Shown here piece by piece: positions 42,679 to 52,572 of a stretch of 64,000 bases of DNA. A program made the position numbers and the translations under genes. Source of the stretch: an uncultured Collinsella sp. (GTDB lineage: Bacteria > Actinomycetota > Coriobacteriia > Coriobacteriales > Coriobacteriaceae); assembly GCA_938005465.1 (NCBI GenBank), contig CALLNU010000010.1, positions 1 through 64,000 on the forward strand. Reading direction: 5' to 3'. The notes under the pieces were generated by a model. It did no database searches. It had not been told where the DNA came from and saw only the letters and a program-made list of their open reading frames with translations. Position 1 is the first letter of the stretch. Each line of letters opens with the position of its first letter.

Positions 42679-42822
42679 CTATTGTCCCACATGTGACATG
42701 GCCCACAGCATCCCAATGCAAAGCACCGCCATCAATCCCGTGCACACGGCAGCGATCACGGAATCACTCATGCGCCTTCCCAACGACCGCGGCTCACGCA
42801 CTTGCCCTGCTCCGTACATCAT
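42679..42822 (-). CDS. Small single-span membrane protein
   Basis: 47 aa. AAGGAG sits six bases before two consecutive ATG codons. A short basic N-terminus (VREPRSLGRRMSDS) is followed by one hydrophobic span (VIAAVCTGLMAVLCIGMLWA) and a short polar tail, so an N-in single-pass membrane peptide is expected. It stands alone in the gap between rsmJ and the DUF-type membrane gene on the plus strand. No family recognised. The good ribosome binding site and TM segment are the support. Confidence 0.6.
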   Translation of the reverse strand: MMYGAGQVREPRSLGRRMSDSVIAAVCTGLMAVLCIGMLWAMSHVGQ

Positions 42823-43049
42823 GGCTTCTCCTTCGGTCCAGCTCTTACCATGGCCCCATCATCGCAGCGCCGCGCATACGCTGCCATCGATTTGACTTAC
42901 GCCCAGCTTTCTTTTTTGAAAGGTTGGACCGTGCGGGCAAGAGACGCTTTCAAACGCATGCATCGCCGCGTTGAACTACAATGTGCTTCACCATATGTGC
43001 AGTACATTGGGTGCGCCAAGTTGGCGTACTCGCATCGAAAGGACCAGCC

Positions 43050-43451
43050 ATGAGCTTCACTCGCAAGACTCTCAAAATCCTTGCTCTCATCTACTTTGTT
43101 TTGGGCATCGCCAGCCTCGTCACCGCCGGCGTCGGTATCGCCACGGGCGGTCTCGATTCCACGTACGGTTCGTACGCCACGCTCGCAGCGGTCGTGCTTA
43201 TCGCCAAGGGTCTCGTCGACCTTGCCGCAGGCGTCGCCGGTATCAAGGGCGCCAACAAGCCTTCGCAGGTGGACGGCGCGTTTAAGCTCGGTATTGTTGC
43301 CGCGGTCGCCACGCTTGCCCAAGCGGTGCTCACGCTTCCCGCGTTTGGCGGCGACGCCATCAACTTTGGCGCCTTTGTCATCGTGGTGTACGACCTGTTC
43401 TTTGTTCAGCAGGCACACGCCGTTAAGGCCGAGAACAAGGACCGCCTATAA
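43050..43451 (+). CDS. Small four-helix membrane protein of unknown function
   Basis: 133 aa. Four hydrophobic segments can be seen (about 8-30, 42-66, 78-100, 106-125) with a short basic N-terminus (MSFTRKTLK) and a charged C-terminal tail (VKAENKDRL). GAAAGG precedes ATG 43050; the open frame further upstream lacks a start signal. I do not recognise a family. It is followed by a strong terminator and appears monocistronic. Confidence 0.8.
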   Translation: MSFTRKTLKILALIYFVLGIASLVTAGVGIATGGLDSTYGSYATLAAVVLIAKGLVDLAAGVAGIKGANKPSQVDGAFKLGIVAAVATLAQAVLTLPAFGGDAINFGAFVIVVYDLFFVQQAHAVKAENKDRL

Positions 43452-43489
43452 GCGCTCGCTTCTCATAACCTCTGCAGCCAAGCAACTAA

Positions 43490-43530
43490 AAAGGGCCGAT
43501 CGCGCATCTCCGCGGTCGGCCCTTTACGTT
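43490..43530 (+). terminator. Intrinsic terminator after the small membrane protein
   Basis: AAAGGGCCGATCGCG and complement CGCGGTCGGCCCTTT (one G-T pair) with a 6-nt loop, followed by ACGTTT. Confidence 0.85.
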
Positions 43531-43547
43531 TGCCTAGATAAAACCCA

Positions 43548-43577
43548 CCAAAATAAACCTGTCCCTTTTTTGGCTGG
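43548..43577. repeat. AAATAAACCTGTCCC repeat, single arm
   Basis: CCAAAATAAACCTGTCCCTT and a further TTTTGGCTGG, nearly identical to the right arm of the inverted repeat at 22999-23027. It lies three bases from the rlmA-like stop codon. Confidence 0.8.
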
Positions 43578-43580
43578 TTG

Positions 43581-44396
43581 TTAGCTGTGGCGGTACTCGG
43601 CGATGATGAAGTCGATATCGGTTTGGAGCGTGTCCAGGTTTGCCAGGCGCTCTTTGTCGGCAGGGCGCGTGCGATAGTAGTACGGCGTCATCTGGAACAC
43701 CGCCTCGATATCGGCCTGGGTCTGAAGCGTAATATTCGCGGACACCCGCTGCGTTCCAACCAGCTTGAGCTCCGTTGTTTGTGGCAGCTTCTCATCGTTA
43801 AGGTACGGCGTGTCGTAGAGTACCTCCTTGAGCCCAAAGAGGTGACGAGCACCCGGCACCACGGTGTAGAGCGAACCCTCCGGCGCCAGCACGCGGGCAA
43901 ACTCGCGCTCGTTAAAGGGGGCAAAGAGCTCGGTCACCATATCGAAGGCGCCATCGGCCACGGGGATGTCCTTCATGTTGGCCACGAAGTAGGTCGCATC
44001 GCCGCGCTTGGCGGCCAGGCGCACCATCTCCTTGCCCAGGTCAAAACCGTAAGCATCCACGCCCGGCACCGCGCCCATGGCACTGGTGTAATAGCCCTCG
44101 CCACAGCAAATGTCGAGCAAGGGCAGCGGCTTGTCCGACGTAGCCGCGCACCGCTGAGCTCGTTCGCGCACGAGCTCGACCATCGTATCGCGCAACGGCG
44201 CATAGTAACCGCGGTTCAGAAAGTCGCGACGGCTGCGCGCCTGTGACTTGGGATCGCCCATGGAGTCGCCGCTCTTGGACGAGCGCAGTAGATATAGATA
44301 GCCCTCGCGCGCACGGTCAAACCGGTGTCCGCCCGCACATGCAGCACCGCGCTCATTGTCCACCAACGGCTCATGGCAAACGGGACACAACAACAT
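43581..44396 (-). CDS. rlmA: RlmA-type 23S rRNA guanine methyltransferase
   Basis: 271 aa. The N-terminus is the RlmA zinc ribbon, CPVC and CAGGHRFDRAREGYLYLL, which binds zinc with Cys and His. The SAM-binding domain has LLDICCGEGYYTSAM (motif I) and DMVTELFAPFNEREFARVLAPEG. The family methylates G745 or G748 of 23S rRNA at N1; G748 methylation contributes to macrolide (tylosin) tolerance in some bacteria. Which position is used cannot be told. AAGGAG precedes ATG 44396. A repeat arm abuts its stop codon. Confidence 0.88.
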   Translation of the reverse strand: MLLCPVCHEPLVDNERGAACAGGHRFDRAREGYLYLLRSSKSGDSMGDPKSQARSRRDFLNRGYYAPLRDTMVELVRERAQRCAATSDKPLPLLDICCGEGYYTSAMGAVPGVDAYGFDLGKEMVRLAAKRGDATYFVANMKDIPVADGAFDMVTELFAPFNEREFARVLAPEGSLYTVVPGARHLFGLKEVLYDTPYLNDEKLPQTTELKLVGTQRVSANITLQTQADIEAVFQMTPYYYRTRPADKERLANLDTLQTDIDFIIAEYRHS

Positions 44397-44453
44397 GGCA
44401 ACTCCTTAGCGCGAACAACACAACGCCCACCATTGTCGCACGCCTTTCCCACC

Positions 44454-44509
44454 TAGTCATTGGGGACGTTCTTGAATGACTAGTCGTTTAAGGACGTCCC
44501 CAATGACTA
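44454..44509. repeat. 56-bp palindromic repeat, TAGTCATTGGGGACGT family, copy 1
   Basis: Arms TAGTCATTGGGGACGT (44454-44469) and perfect complement (44494-44509), with a partly palindromic centre. It lies between rlmA and the MATE gene. A related GTCCC-rich sequence continues to about 44560. Confidence 0.82.
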
Positions 44510-44628
44510 CAAGGAGTGTCCCCAGCTGCCGGCAGAAAAGGAACGTCCCTAAGTGCCGACTGGTTGCATTAGGAGTATCATCGTCTGCGCAAATAAGCAC
44601 GAAATAGCATGTTAGAGATTGAAAGCGT

Positions 44629-46011
44629 ATGGCTGATACCGCATCTAAGCACATTGACATGACCACCGGCTCGCTGTGGCACAATATTCCCCTGTTCGCC
44701 TTCCCCGTGGCCGCCACGAGCATCTTGGAGCAGCTGTCGAACCTCATCGCCACGGTCATCATCGGTAACTTCTCGGGCGACCAGGGAACCCTCGCCATGG
44801 CGGCGGTCGGCTCCAATGTTCCGCTTACCAGCCTTATGCTCAACCTGTTTATTGGCATGTCGCTTGGCTCCAACGTGGTCATCGCCAACGCTATCGGCCG
44901 CAACGATCAGAACATGGTCAAGCGCGCCGTCCATACCTCGATTTTAATGGCGCTCGTGGGCTTTGTCGTCATCGCGCTGGGCGAGATCTTTGCCGAGCCC
45001 ATGCTCGCCGCGCTCAACGTTCCCGCCGAGACCATGCCGCTCGCCTCACTCTACCTACGCGTCTTTTTGCTCAGCATGCCCTCGATTTTGCTCTACAACT
45101 TTGAGGCCGCGATCTTCCGCTCCGTCGGCATCACCCGCATGCCGCTGCAGGCGCTTGCCGTGTCCACCGTCCTCAACATTGGCCTGGACCTCATCTTTGT
45201 CCCAATACTCCACTGGGGCGTCGCGGGCGTCGCCATCGCCACCGCCATCGCCTACACCGTCAGCGCCGCTACGCTCTTTATCCGCCTGCTCAAGACCGAC
45301 TCCGTCGTCCGCGTCACCCTACGCGACCTAGCTATCGACCCCGTCGCCCTCAAGCGCATCGTCAAGATCGGCCTGCCCGCCGGCATCCAAAGCGCCGTCT
45401 TTGCTGTCGCCAACATCATCATCCAGTCTGCCATCAACAGCCTGGGCACCGAGGTCATGGCGGCATCGAGCGCCGCCATGAGTCTGGAGTACGTGTGCTA
45501 CAACCTGCTCAACAGCTTTAGCCAGGCTTGCACTACCTTTGTGGGACAAAATCACGGCGCCCGCCAGATCGACCGCTGCACCAAGACGCTCAAGGTCTGC
45601 CTGGTCGAAGGCGGTATCGTTGCACTCACCACGATCATCGTTATTGTCGGCCTGGGGCGCGAGATCTTGTCGCTCTTTAACAGCGATCCCAACATCGTCT
45701 CGATCGGCTATATCCGCGTGTGTTCGATCTTCCCGGCGTACGCCTTTAGTATGTTCTACGAAAACATGTCAGGCTACCTGCGCGGCTTTGGTATCTCGCT
45801 CACGCCCGCCCTCATCACCATGATCTGCGTCTGCGGCATCCGCTTCTATTGGGTGTTCTGCGTGTTCCCGCATTTCCGCACCTTTGCGAACATCATGATG
45901 GTCTACCCCATCAGCCTGGGCACCACGGCGTTCTTTATGGTCGTGGCGGTACTACTTTGCCACCCGGCACGCACCTATCGCGCCACCCAAGCCAAAGCAA
46001 CAGCCCGCTAA
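44629..46011 (+). CDS. MATE-family multidrug efflux transporter
   Basis: 460 aa with 12 membrane segments in two MATE repeats. Recognisable pieces: SLWHNIPLFAFPVAATSILEQLSNL in helix 1, GNFSGDQGTLAMAAVGSNVP, GVAGVAIATAIAY, and IKIGLPAGIQSA-type start of the second repeat, followed by VGQNHGARQ. It exports cationic drugs or metabolites in exchange for Na+ or H+. Its upstream region has a GTCCCC-rich repeat; the ribosome binding site GAAAG is moderate. Convergent with a LysR gene. Substrate unknown. Confidence 0.9.
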   Translation: MADTASKHIDMTTGSLWHNIPLFAFPVAATSILEQLSNLIATVIIGNFSGDQGTLAMAAVGSNVPLTSLMLNLFIGMSLGSNVVIANAIGRNDQNMVKRAVHTSILMALVGFVVIALGEIFAEPMLAALNVPAETMPLASLYLRVFLLSMPSILLYNFEAAIFRSVGITRMPLQALAVSTVLNIGLDLIFVPILHWGVAGVAIATAIAYTVSAATLFIRLLKTDSVVRVTLRDLAIDPVALKRIVKIGLPAGIQSAVFAVANIIIQSAINSLGTEVMAASSAAMSLEYVCYNLLNSFSQACTTFVGQNHGARQIDRCTKTLKVCLVEGGIVALTTIIVIVGLGREILSLFNSDPNIVSIGYIRVCSIFPAYAFSMFYENMSGYLRGFGISLTPALITMICVCGIRFYWVFCVFPHFRTFANIMMVYPISLGTTAFFMVVAVLLCHPARTYRATQAKATAR

Positions 46012-46038
46012 ACACCGCACTCAACGCCACGCCAGTCA

Positions 46039-46905
46039 TTAATTGACAATATGAGAGCTCATATAGTCGATAAAGCGCCTCGTGGCGATGGGCATGGTGT
46101 CCCAGCTGCGCCAAGCGGCCACCACGTCGCGCGAGGGGGCATGCATGATGGGACGTACGCGAATATCGGCACGCATGCCCTCCACAGTACGACGGTAGAG
46201 CATACTCACGCCTAGGCCCTCCTCCACCATCGCCATGATGGTGTAGTCGTCGGTGACCTCGCTCGTCACGTGCGGCGACAGGCCATGCGCCGCGAATGCA
46301 TCGAGCACCAGGCTCTGTTCGCCCTCATCCAGAAGCACAAACGGATCGGAAGCCAGGTCGGCGAGCGTCACCTTTTCCTTTGCCGCCAGCGGATGCGCGG
46401 CCGGCAGCAATGCCACCAACTCGTCGTGATAGACCACGCGCTTCTCGAGCCCCGCGGTAAACCCGCGTGCCGTAAAGCAAAAATCGACCACGCCATCGTG
46501 CACCCACTGGGCGTTGCGCGTGTAATCGCCCTGCTTGAGGGTAAAGTGCACGCCCGGGTGCAGGGCTCCAAAGTCGCGAATCACGCGCGGCAACACGGTT
46601 CGGCTCACGTTGGTAAACGTCGCAATGCGAATATCGGTCGACGAAAGCCCCAGCAGCTCCTGGCGCTTGCCCTCAAGCTCAGCCTCGGCAGTTACGATCT
46701 GTCGCAGATACGGCAGATACTGCTTGCCATCGCGCGTAAGCGACACACCCCGCTTACCGCGCTCGATAAGCGTGGTACCCAGCTCACGCTCGAGCGCCCT
46801 GACGGCCTGGCTCACCGCACTTTGCGTATAGCCCAGCTCGTCGGCCGCACGTTTCAGGCTGCCGCAATCGACCACCATACATACAATCTGATACCGCGAT
46901 GCCAT
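46039..46905 (-). CDS. LysR-family transcriptional regulator
   Basis: 288 aa. Winged-helix residues 1-60 (VVDCGSLKRAADELGYTQSAVSQAVRALERELG) and an effector domain with DDYTIMAMVEEGLGVSMLY, closely parallel to the LysR protein at 11254-12111 (DDYAIMAMVEDGLGVSILP). GGAGG precedes ATG 46905. It is divergent from an EamA/DMT transporter gene, as is the other copy, so it likely controls export in response to a metabolite. Confidence 0.87.
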   Translation of the reverse strand: MASRYQIVCMVVDCGSLKRAADELGYTQSAVSQAVRALERELGTTLIERGKRGVSLTRDGKQYLPYLRQIVTAEAELEGKRQELLGLSSTDIRIATFTNVSRTVLPRVIRDFGALHPGVHFTLKQGDYTRNAQWVHDGVVDFCFTARGFTAGLEKRVVYHDELVALLPAAHPLAAKEKVTLADLASDPFVLLDEGEQSLVLDAFAAHGLSPHVTSEVTDDYTIMAMVEEGLGVSMLYRRTVEGMRADIRVRPIMHAPSRDVVAAWRSWDTMPIATRRFIDYMSSHIVN

Positions 46906-47063
46906 CGTGCCTCCACATCAATGCAGCCGTAAAACGTTTTGTCAGCGCTTTTCGCGCCTACTTTAGCATTTCTTAATCATACTGAAGATACATTCGCTTT
47001 ACTACATCCAAATCTGGGAGCAGAATCCTTTTTGCGAAACCGTTCTGTAACAAAAGGAGTCCC

Positions 47064-47966
47064 ATGGATCGCAAAAAAGCAATCGCGCTCTCATTTTCCG
47101 TTCCCGTCGCATGGGGCTTTTCGTATCCCCTCATGAAGATCGGCATGGACAGCATGAACGCCACGAGCATCGTCGCGCTACGCTGCATCATCGCCTTTGT
47201 GGTCTGCCTGTTGCTCTTCCACAAGCACGCGTTGCGCATTAACCGCGACCTTATGGTCCGTGCCGCCATCATCGGCGCCATTATGGCAACCGAGCTCACC
47301 TGCATGTGCCTGGGCTCCAGCCTCACCTCTGCCTCCACTGCCGGCTTTTTGCAGAGCCTGACGGTCGTGATCGTGCCGTTTGCCAACGCAGCTCTGCTGC
47401 GCCGCGCCCCCGAGCGCAAAGTGCTCGTCGGCACCGCCATCGTCACCTGCGGTATGTTGCTGCTCTCGGGCGCTGACTTCACCAGCCTGAACCCGGGCGC
47501 ACTCATCATGCTGCTCTCCGCCTTTGTCTACGCCGGACACATCATTGTCGCCAAGCGCTTTGTCGAAGAAGTCGATCCGCTGGCTCTGGGCGTTTGGCAG
47601 CTAGGCTTTGGCGGTTTGTTCTCGGGCGTCGCGGCATTCACCTTTGGCGGCTTCACGCTTCCCAGCACGCCGGGCGAAATCGTGGTCGTCGTCGCGCTCG
47701 CACTCATCTGCTCTGCCTACGGCTTTATCACCCAGACGCTCGTGCAGCCCCACGTGCCTGCCGAGACCACCGGTTTCGCCTTCTCGCTCGAGCCGGTATG
47801 CTCCGCCGTCTTTTCGTTCTTCCTGGTCGGCGAGGTCCTGAGCCCCATCGCCTTCTTTGGTGCCGCCCTCATCCTCACCGGCGTCATGGTAGCAACCGTC
47901 GAGCTTCCGCGCCTCCGCGCACATGGACAGGCTCGCATGGCAGGAGCGCCCGAGCACGTCTCGTAG
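47064..47966 (+). CDS. EamA/DMT-family transporter
   Basis: 300 aa, ten membrane segments in two EamA repeats (VPVAWGFSYPLMKIGMD at the start; LGSSLTSASTAGFLQSLTVVIVP and AETTGFAFSLEPVCSAVFSFFLVGE mark the ends of the two repeats). AAAAGGAG precedes ATG 47064. Divergent from a LysR gene. A membrane exporter of unknown metabolite, paralogous to the protein at 12230-13141. Confidence 0.88.
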   Translation: MDRKKAIALSFSVPVAWGFSYPLMKIGMDSMNATSIVALRCIIAFVVCLLLFHKHALRINRDLMVRAAIIGAIMATELTCMCLGSSLTSASTAGFLQSLTVVIVPFANAALLRRAPERKVLVGTAIVTCGMLLLSGADFTSLNPGALIMLLSAFVYAGHIIVAKRFVEEVDPLALGVWQLGFGGLFSGVAAFTFGGFTLPSTPGEIVVVVALALICSAYGFITQTLVQPHVPAETTGFAFSLEPVCSAVFSFFLVGEVLSPIAFFGAALILTGVMVATVELPRLRAHGQARMAGAPEHVS

Positions 47967-48054
47967 ACCCCACTGTTCATACAGCCGCGGCATAAAGGCA
48001 ACCGGTGCGCCTTTACAATAGATGCCAGCAGAGCATCTGACGTAAAGGAGCCCC

Positions 48055-48780
48055 ATGGACGCCGCGACCCGCGACCGCAACATAGCAACTTGGTTGGGCG
48101 ATGCGCCGCAGCCGGTACGTGACACTACGAACCAGCTGCTCGAGCGTATCGCCCTTTTGCGTGCCGAGCAGACCATCTACCCGGCACAAGACGACATCCT
48201 CAATGCCCTCGCCTACACGCCGGCCGACCAGGTCAAAGTTGTCATTTTGGGTCAGGACCCCTATCACGGACCCAACCAGGCAATGGGGCTGTCGTTCTCG
48301 GTCCCCGTGACGCAAACCAAGTTGCCGCCGAGCCTGCGCAACATCTATAAGGAACTCAAAGCCGATCTGGGTTGTCCCATTCCCGCCACGGGAGATCTAA
48401 CACCATGGGCACAACAGGGCGTCCTGCTCCTCAACACTACGCTCACCGTGCGCGAGCATGCCGCTAACTCGCACGCCAAGCTTGGCTGGAGCACGCTCAC
48501 CGACTACGTTATCGAACGCTGCTGCCAGCTGCCCCAGCCGGTAGTCTTTTTGACATGGGGTCGCTTTGCCCAGCAGATGGTCGAAGGCAAGATCGTCGCA
48601 ACTGGTGCGGGCAAGACAACCGGCAAGTTCTGCCTGGCCTCTACGCACCCCTCGCCGCTTTCGGCCAACCGTGCCACGGCAGAACTCCCCGCCTTTATGG
48701 GATCGCGTCCCTTCTCGGCAGCCAATCGGCTACTCGAACAGCACGGCTCGACCCCCGTCAACTGGACTTGCCTCGGCTAA
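48055..48780 (+). CDS. ung: Uracil-DNA glycosylase
   Basis: 241 aa. Removes uracil from DNA. The family 1 signatures are present: VILGQDPYHGP with the catalytic Asp, GVLLLNTTLTV, and STHPSPLSA with the active-site His. NTTLTV and LGW align with the Ung class. AAGGAG precedes ATG 48055. It is monocistronic and followed by a bidirectional terminator. Confidence 0.96.
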   Translation: MDAATRDRNIATWLGDAPQPVRDTTNQLLERIALLRAEQTIYPAQDDILNALAYTPADQVKVVILGQDPYHGPNQAMGLSFSVPVTQTKLPPSLRNIYKELKADLGCPIPATGDLTPWAQQGVLLLNTTLTVREHAANSHAKLGWSTLTDYVIERCCQLPQPVVFLTWGRFAQQMVEGKIVATGAGKTTGKFCLASTHPSPLSANRATAELPAFMGSRPFSAANRLLEQHGSTPVNWTCLG

Positions 48781-48795
48781 AAAACGATACATCAA

Positions 48796-48831
48796 AAACG
48801 CGCCCGACGGCTTTCCATCGGGCGCGTTTCC
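48796..48831. terminator. Bidirectional terminator between ung and the SDR gene
   Basis: AAACGCGCCCGA - 10 nt - TCGGGCGCGTTT followed by CCTATT; poly-A on the other flank. Confidence 0.9.
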
Positions 48832-49511
48832 TATTCGGGCCAAATAAATTGTGTGCGGCCGGCCTCGCCGCCATCGATCAACAGACTCTGTCCGGTCATA
48901 AACCGGTTGGTCACGCCCACAAAGTAGATCCACTCGGCGATCTCTTGGGCGGTAGCCCAGCGTTTAAGCGGCGTGAGCTCCATAATCTGGTTCCACAGGT
49001 GCTCGTCTTCCATCACGCAACGGTTGAGCGGCGTGATAACGCCGCCCGGGTCCACACTGTTGGAGATGGCCTGCGGTGCCAGGCGGTTTGCAAGGTTCTT
49101 GGTGTAGGCGATAACGCCGCCCTTGCTGGCGGCATAGGCGGGAAACTCCGATCCAGTATGCCCGCTCGCCGACCCCACATTGACCACGGATCTAATAGCC
49201 GGCGCCGGCTTGGCGGCAAGCCCCTCCCCCACAAAGGCGTAGCGCTCGGTCACGTTGATGGTGCCACACAGGTTGGCGGCGATGTCGTCGGCCGAATCCT
49301 GCGTACCGGCAACGTTCACGATCACCTGGGGTTCAAGGTCGTCCGGAAACGCGTCCGGCTTGCGGACATCAACGATCAGATGGCGGTAGCGCTCGTGTTC
49401 GATCGCCGCCGGCAGCAGGTCAAAGCCCACGACCTCGTGGCCCTCGTCCAAAAAGCGCTGCACGCATGCGGCTCCGATACCGCCCGAAGCGCCCGTGATC
49501 AAAACCCGCAT
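48831..49511 (-). CDS. Short-chain dehydrogenase/reductase
   Basis: 226 aa, Rossmann fold. TGASGGIG (7-14) is the NAD(P) loop, VNVAGTQ the NNAG-equivalent, and YAASKGG holds the catalytic Tyr and Lys, with Ser before it in SVVNVGSASG. GGVITP and the C-terminal LIDGGEAG follow the family plan. Substrate not determined. It is 10 bp downstream of the queuosine-precursor-type transporter gene, so the two are likely co-transcribed. Confidence 0.9.
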   Translation of the reverse strand: MRVLITGASGGIGAACVQRFLDEGHEVVGFDLLPAAIEHERYRHLIVDVRKPDAFPDDLEPQVIVNVAGTQDSADDIAANLCGTINVTERYAFVGEGLAAKPAPAIRSVVNVGSASGHTGSEFPAYAASKGGVIAYTKNLANRLAPQAISNSVDPGGVITPLNRCVMEDEHLWNQIMELTPLKRWATAQEIAEWIYFVGVTNRFMTGQSLLIDGGEAGRTQFIWPE

Positions 49512-49520
49512 ACTTGCTCC

Positions 49521-50243
49521 TTAGGCGGTTGCGTGGCGCTCGAGGTACTCGGAACCCACATTCTCGCGCTCCCAGCCGCGCACGACCTTGTAGCCCACGG
49601 GGCTCAGGAAGACCTCGCACAGCAGCTCGGCAACAGCGCCGGTCAGCGAGCACATGAGGACCTGCACCCAGGTCCAACCAAAGAACGTGTGGCTCACCAC
49701 GATGGCAAAGACCAGGTTGTCAATAAACTGGCCAACACCCGTGGACACATAGGAACGGAAGGCAAAGCTCGCAAAGTTATTCTTCTTGAGCATACGGCCG
49801 AGCGACTGGTTGAGCGTGGAGTTAACCACGGCAGAAACGAGCATGGCAAGCGAAGAGCCCAGCACCACGTACCAGGTGCCGCCGATGGTGGCGTTAAGGG
49901 CGGTGTTGACCTCGATCATGCCCGTGTCGTAGTAGGCGCCCCACATGCCGGGCGTGAGCGAACATGCCCAAAAGCACAGGCTCACAGCCAGATTGACCAG
50001 CAGCGCGAGGATAGAGATTTTGATGGATGCCTTGGCGCCAAAGCGCTTGCAGATCATGTCCTGGCACAAAAACGAGACCCAGCTCACCACAAAGCCGCAA
50101 TCGAGTGCCAGATACGGCAAGCTGATAAGCTCCTTGTTGGCCAGCAGGTTCATCATGATGACGCTCACGAAAAACAGCGAAACCGTTGCCGCGGGAATGC
50201 TCCGCAACAGGACCTTGTAGTCCTCCATGACCTTCTTGATCAT
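49521..50243 (-). CDS. VUT/YhhQ-type membrane transporter (queuosine precursor family)
   Basis: 240 aa with six to seven membrane segments. The pieces LDCGFVVSWVSFLCQDMICKRFGAK and FRSYVSTGVGQFIDNLVFAI match the COG1738 family, which imports 7-deaza-guanine precursors of queuosine (preQ0, preQ1 or queuine) in tested members. ATG 50243 has AAAGGAG; the longer open frame to 50387 has no good start. The leader contains a preQ1-I-like fold, which supports the assignment. An SDR gene follows by 10 bp. Confidence 0.82.
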   Translation of the reverse strand: MIKKVMEDYKVLLRSIPAATVSLFFVSVIMMNLLANKELISLPYLALDCGFVVSWVSFLCQDMICKRFGAKASIKISILALLVNLAVSLCFWACSLTPGMWGAYYDTGMIEVNTALNATIGGTWYVVLGSSLAMLVSAVVNSTLNQSLGRMLKKNNFASFAFRSYVSTGVGQFIDNLVFAIVVSHTFFGWTWVQVLMCSLTGAVAELLCEVFLSPVGYKVVRGWERENVGSEYLERHATA

Positions 50244-50253
50244 TATGTACTCC

Positions 50254-50298
50254 TTTGGTTTTAGGTTTAACGAGCAGGATATCGGACCCGAACTGCTC
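50254..50298 (-). promoter_or_regulatory. Possible preQ1-I riboswitch upstream of the transporter gene
   Basis: On the minus strand, stem GAGCAG/CTGCTC with a 15-nt loop (TTCGGGTCCGATATC), followed by an A-rich tail GTTAAACCTAAAACC ending just before AAAGGAG. This is the layout of a class I preQ1 aptamer, whose tail pairs with the loop; GGGT or GGT of the loop could pair with ACC of the tail. Sequence identity to known aptamers is not exact. Confidence 0.45.
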
Positions 50299-50399
50299 GG
50301 ACGTCTCGGTCTTGAGACGACGGTGGGTATGATAGCCGCTCGCGCGGCATCAGGCAAGCGAACGGCGCGGCAGCTCCGCAGGGCCACCGCGCCGATGCG

Positions 50400-52013
<1,614 letters not shown>

Positions 52014-52150
52014 GCGGATCCTTTCTTGCATTGAGTGCATTACGTCGTTGTAACCGCACTATTGTAGCCGCGAAATCCCGCCATAGGGCACCTATCAGGA
52101 CAAATTCATCAGCCAAGCTCGCCGTGTACCGGCCAGCCGCCTCAAGGACT

Positions 52151-52447
52151 GTCTCAATCTGTAACAGAAAGACGGGTTTTGAGGCTCCACCTGTTACAGA
52201 TTGAGACAAACGGACAGGCCCGCCAACACAATCTCAATCTGTAACATTTAGCCGCCCAAATCGGGCCTAACTGTTACAAATCGAGATAAACGGAAAGGCA
52301 GGCAGCCAATGTCTCGTTCTGTAACATCTAGCCGCGCAAATCGACTCTTACTGTTACAGCTTGAGACAAATAGGCAGGCGGACAAATAACATCTCAATCT
52401 GTACCAGCAAACGACCCAAAACGAACCTAGGTGTTACAGATTGAGAT
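52151..52447. repeat. Tandem array of four 80-bp hairpin units
   Basis: Units start at 52151, 52231, 52311 and 52391, an exact 80-bp period. Each has an arm like GTCTCAATCTGTAACA and the near-complement 24-25 nt later (TGTTACAGATTGAGAC), then a GGCAGGC-like spacer. Unit 1 arms (17 bp) are perfect; units 2 to 4 have a few mismatches. Loops vary. It lies between prfC and the GntR gene, outside any coding frame. Confidence 0.88.
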
Positions 52448-52511
52448 TGTTTTGGAATAAGCGCGACACCGGCAGGCTATTCCACATTTAGCTCTTGCAT
52501 AACTGTGTATA

Positions 52512-52545
52512 GTGTATATATACTGTGCTTACCGGTTATATACAC
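52512..52545 (+). promoter_or_regulatory. Candidate GntR (YtrA-type) operator and promoter
   Basis: GTGTATATA (52512-52520) and TATATACAC (52537-52545) in inverted order with a 16-nt gap, 28 bp before the GTG start of the GntR gene. YtrA-type regulators bind such TGTATA dyads. Likely autoregulation. Confidence 0.55.
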
Positions 52546-52572
52546 GTGTAGCCCAACAGCTAAGGAGCCGCT

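Noticed and set aside
52151..52447. CRISPR array
   Set aside because: Units are 80 bp with imperfect arms and related, not unique, spacers, and there are no cas genes.
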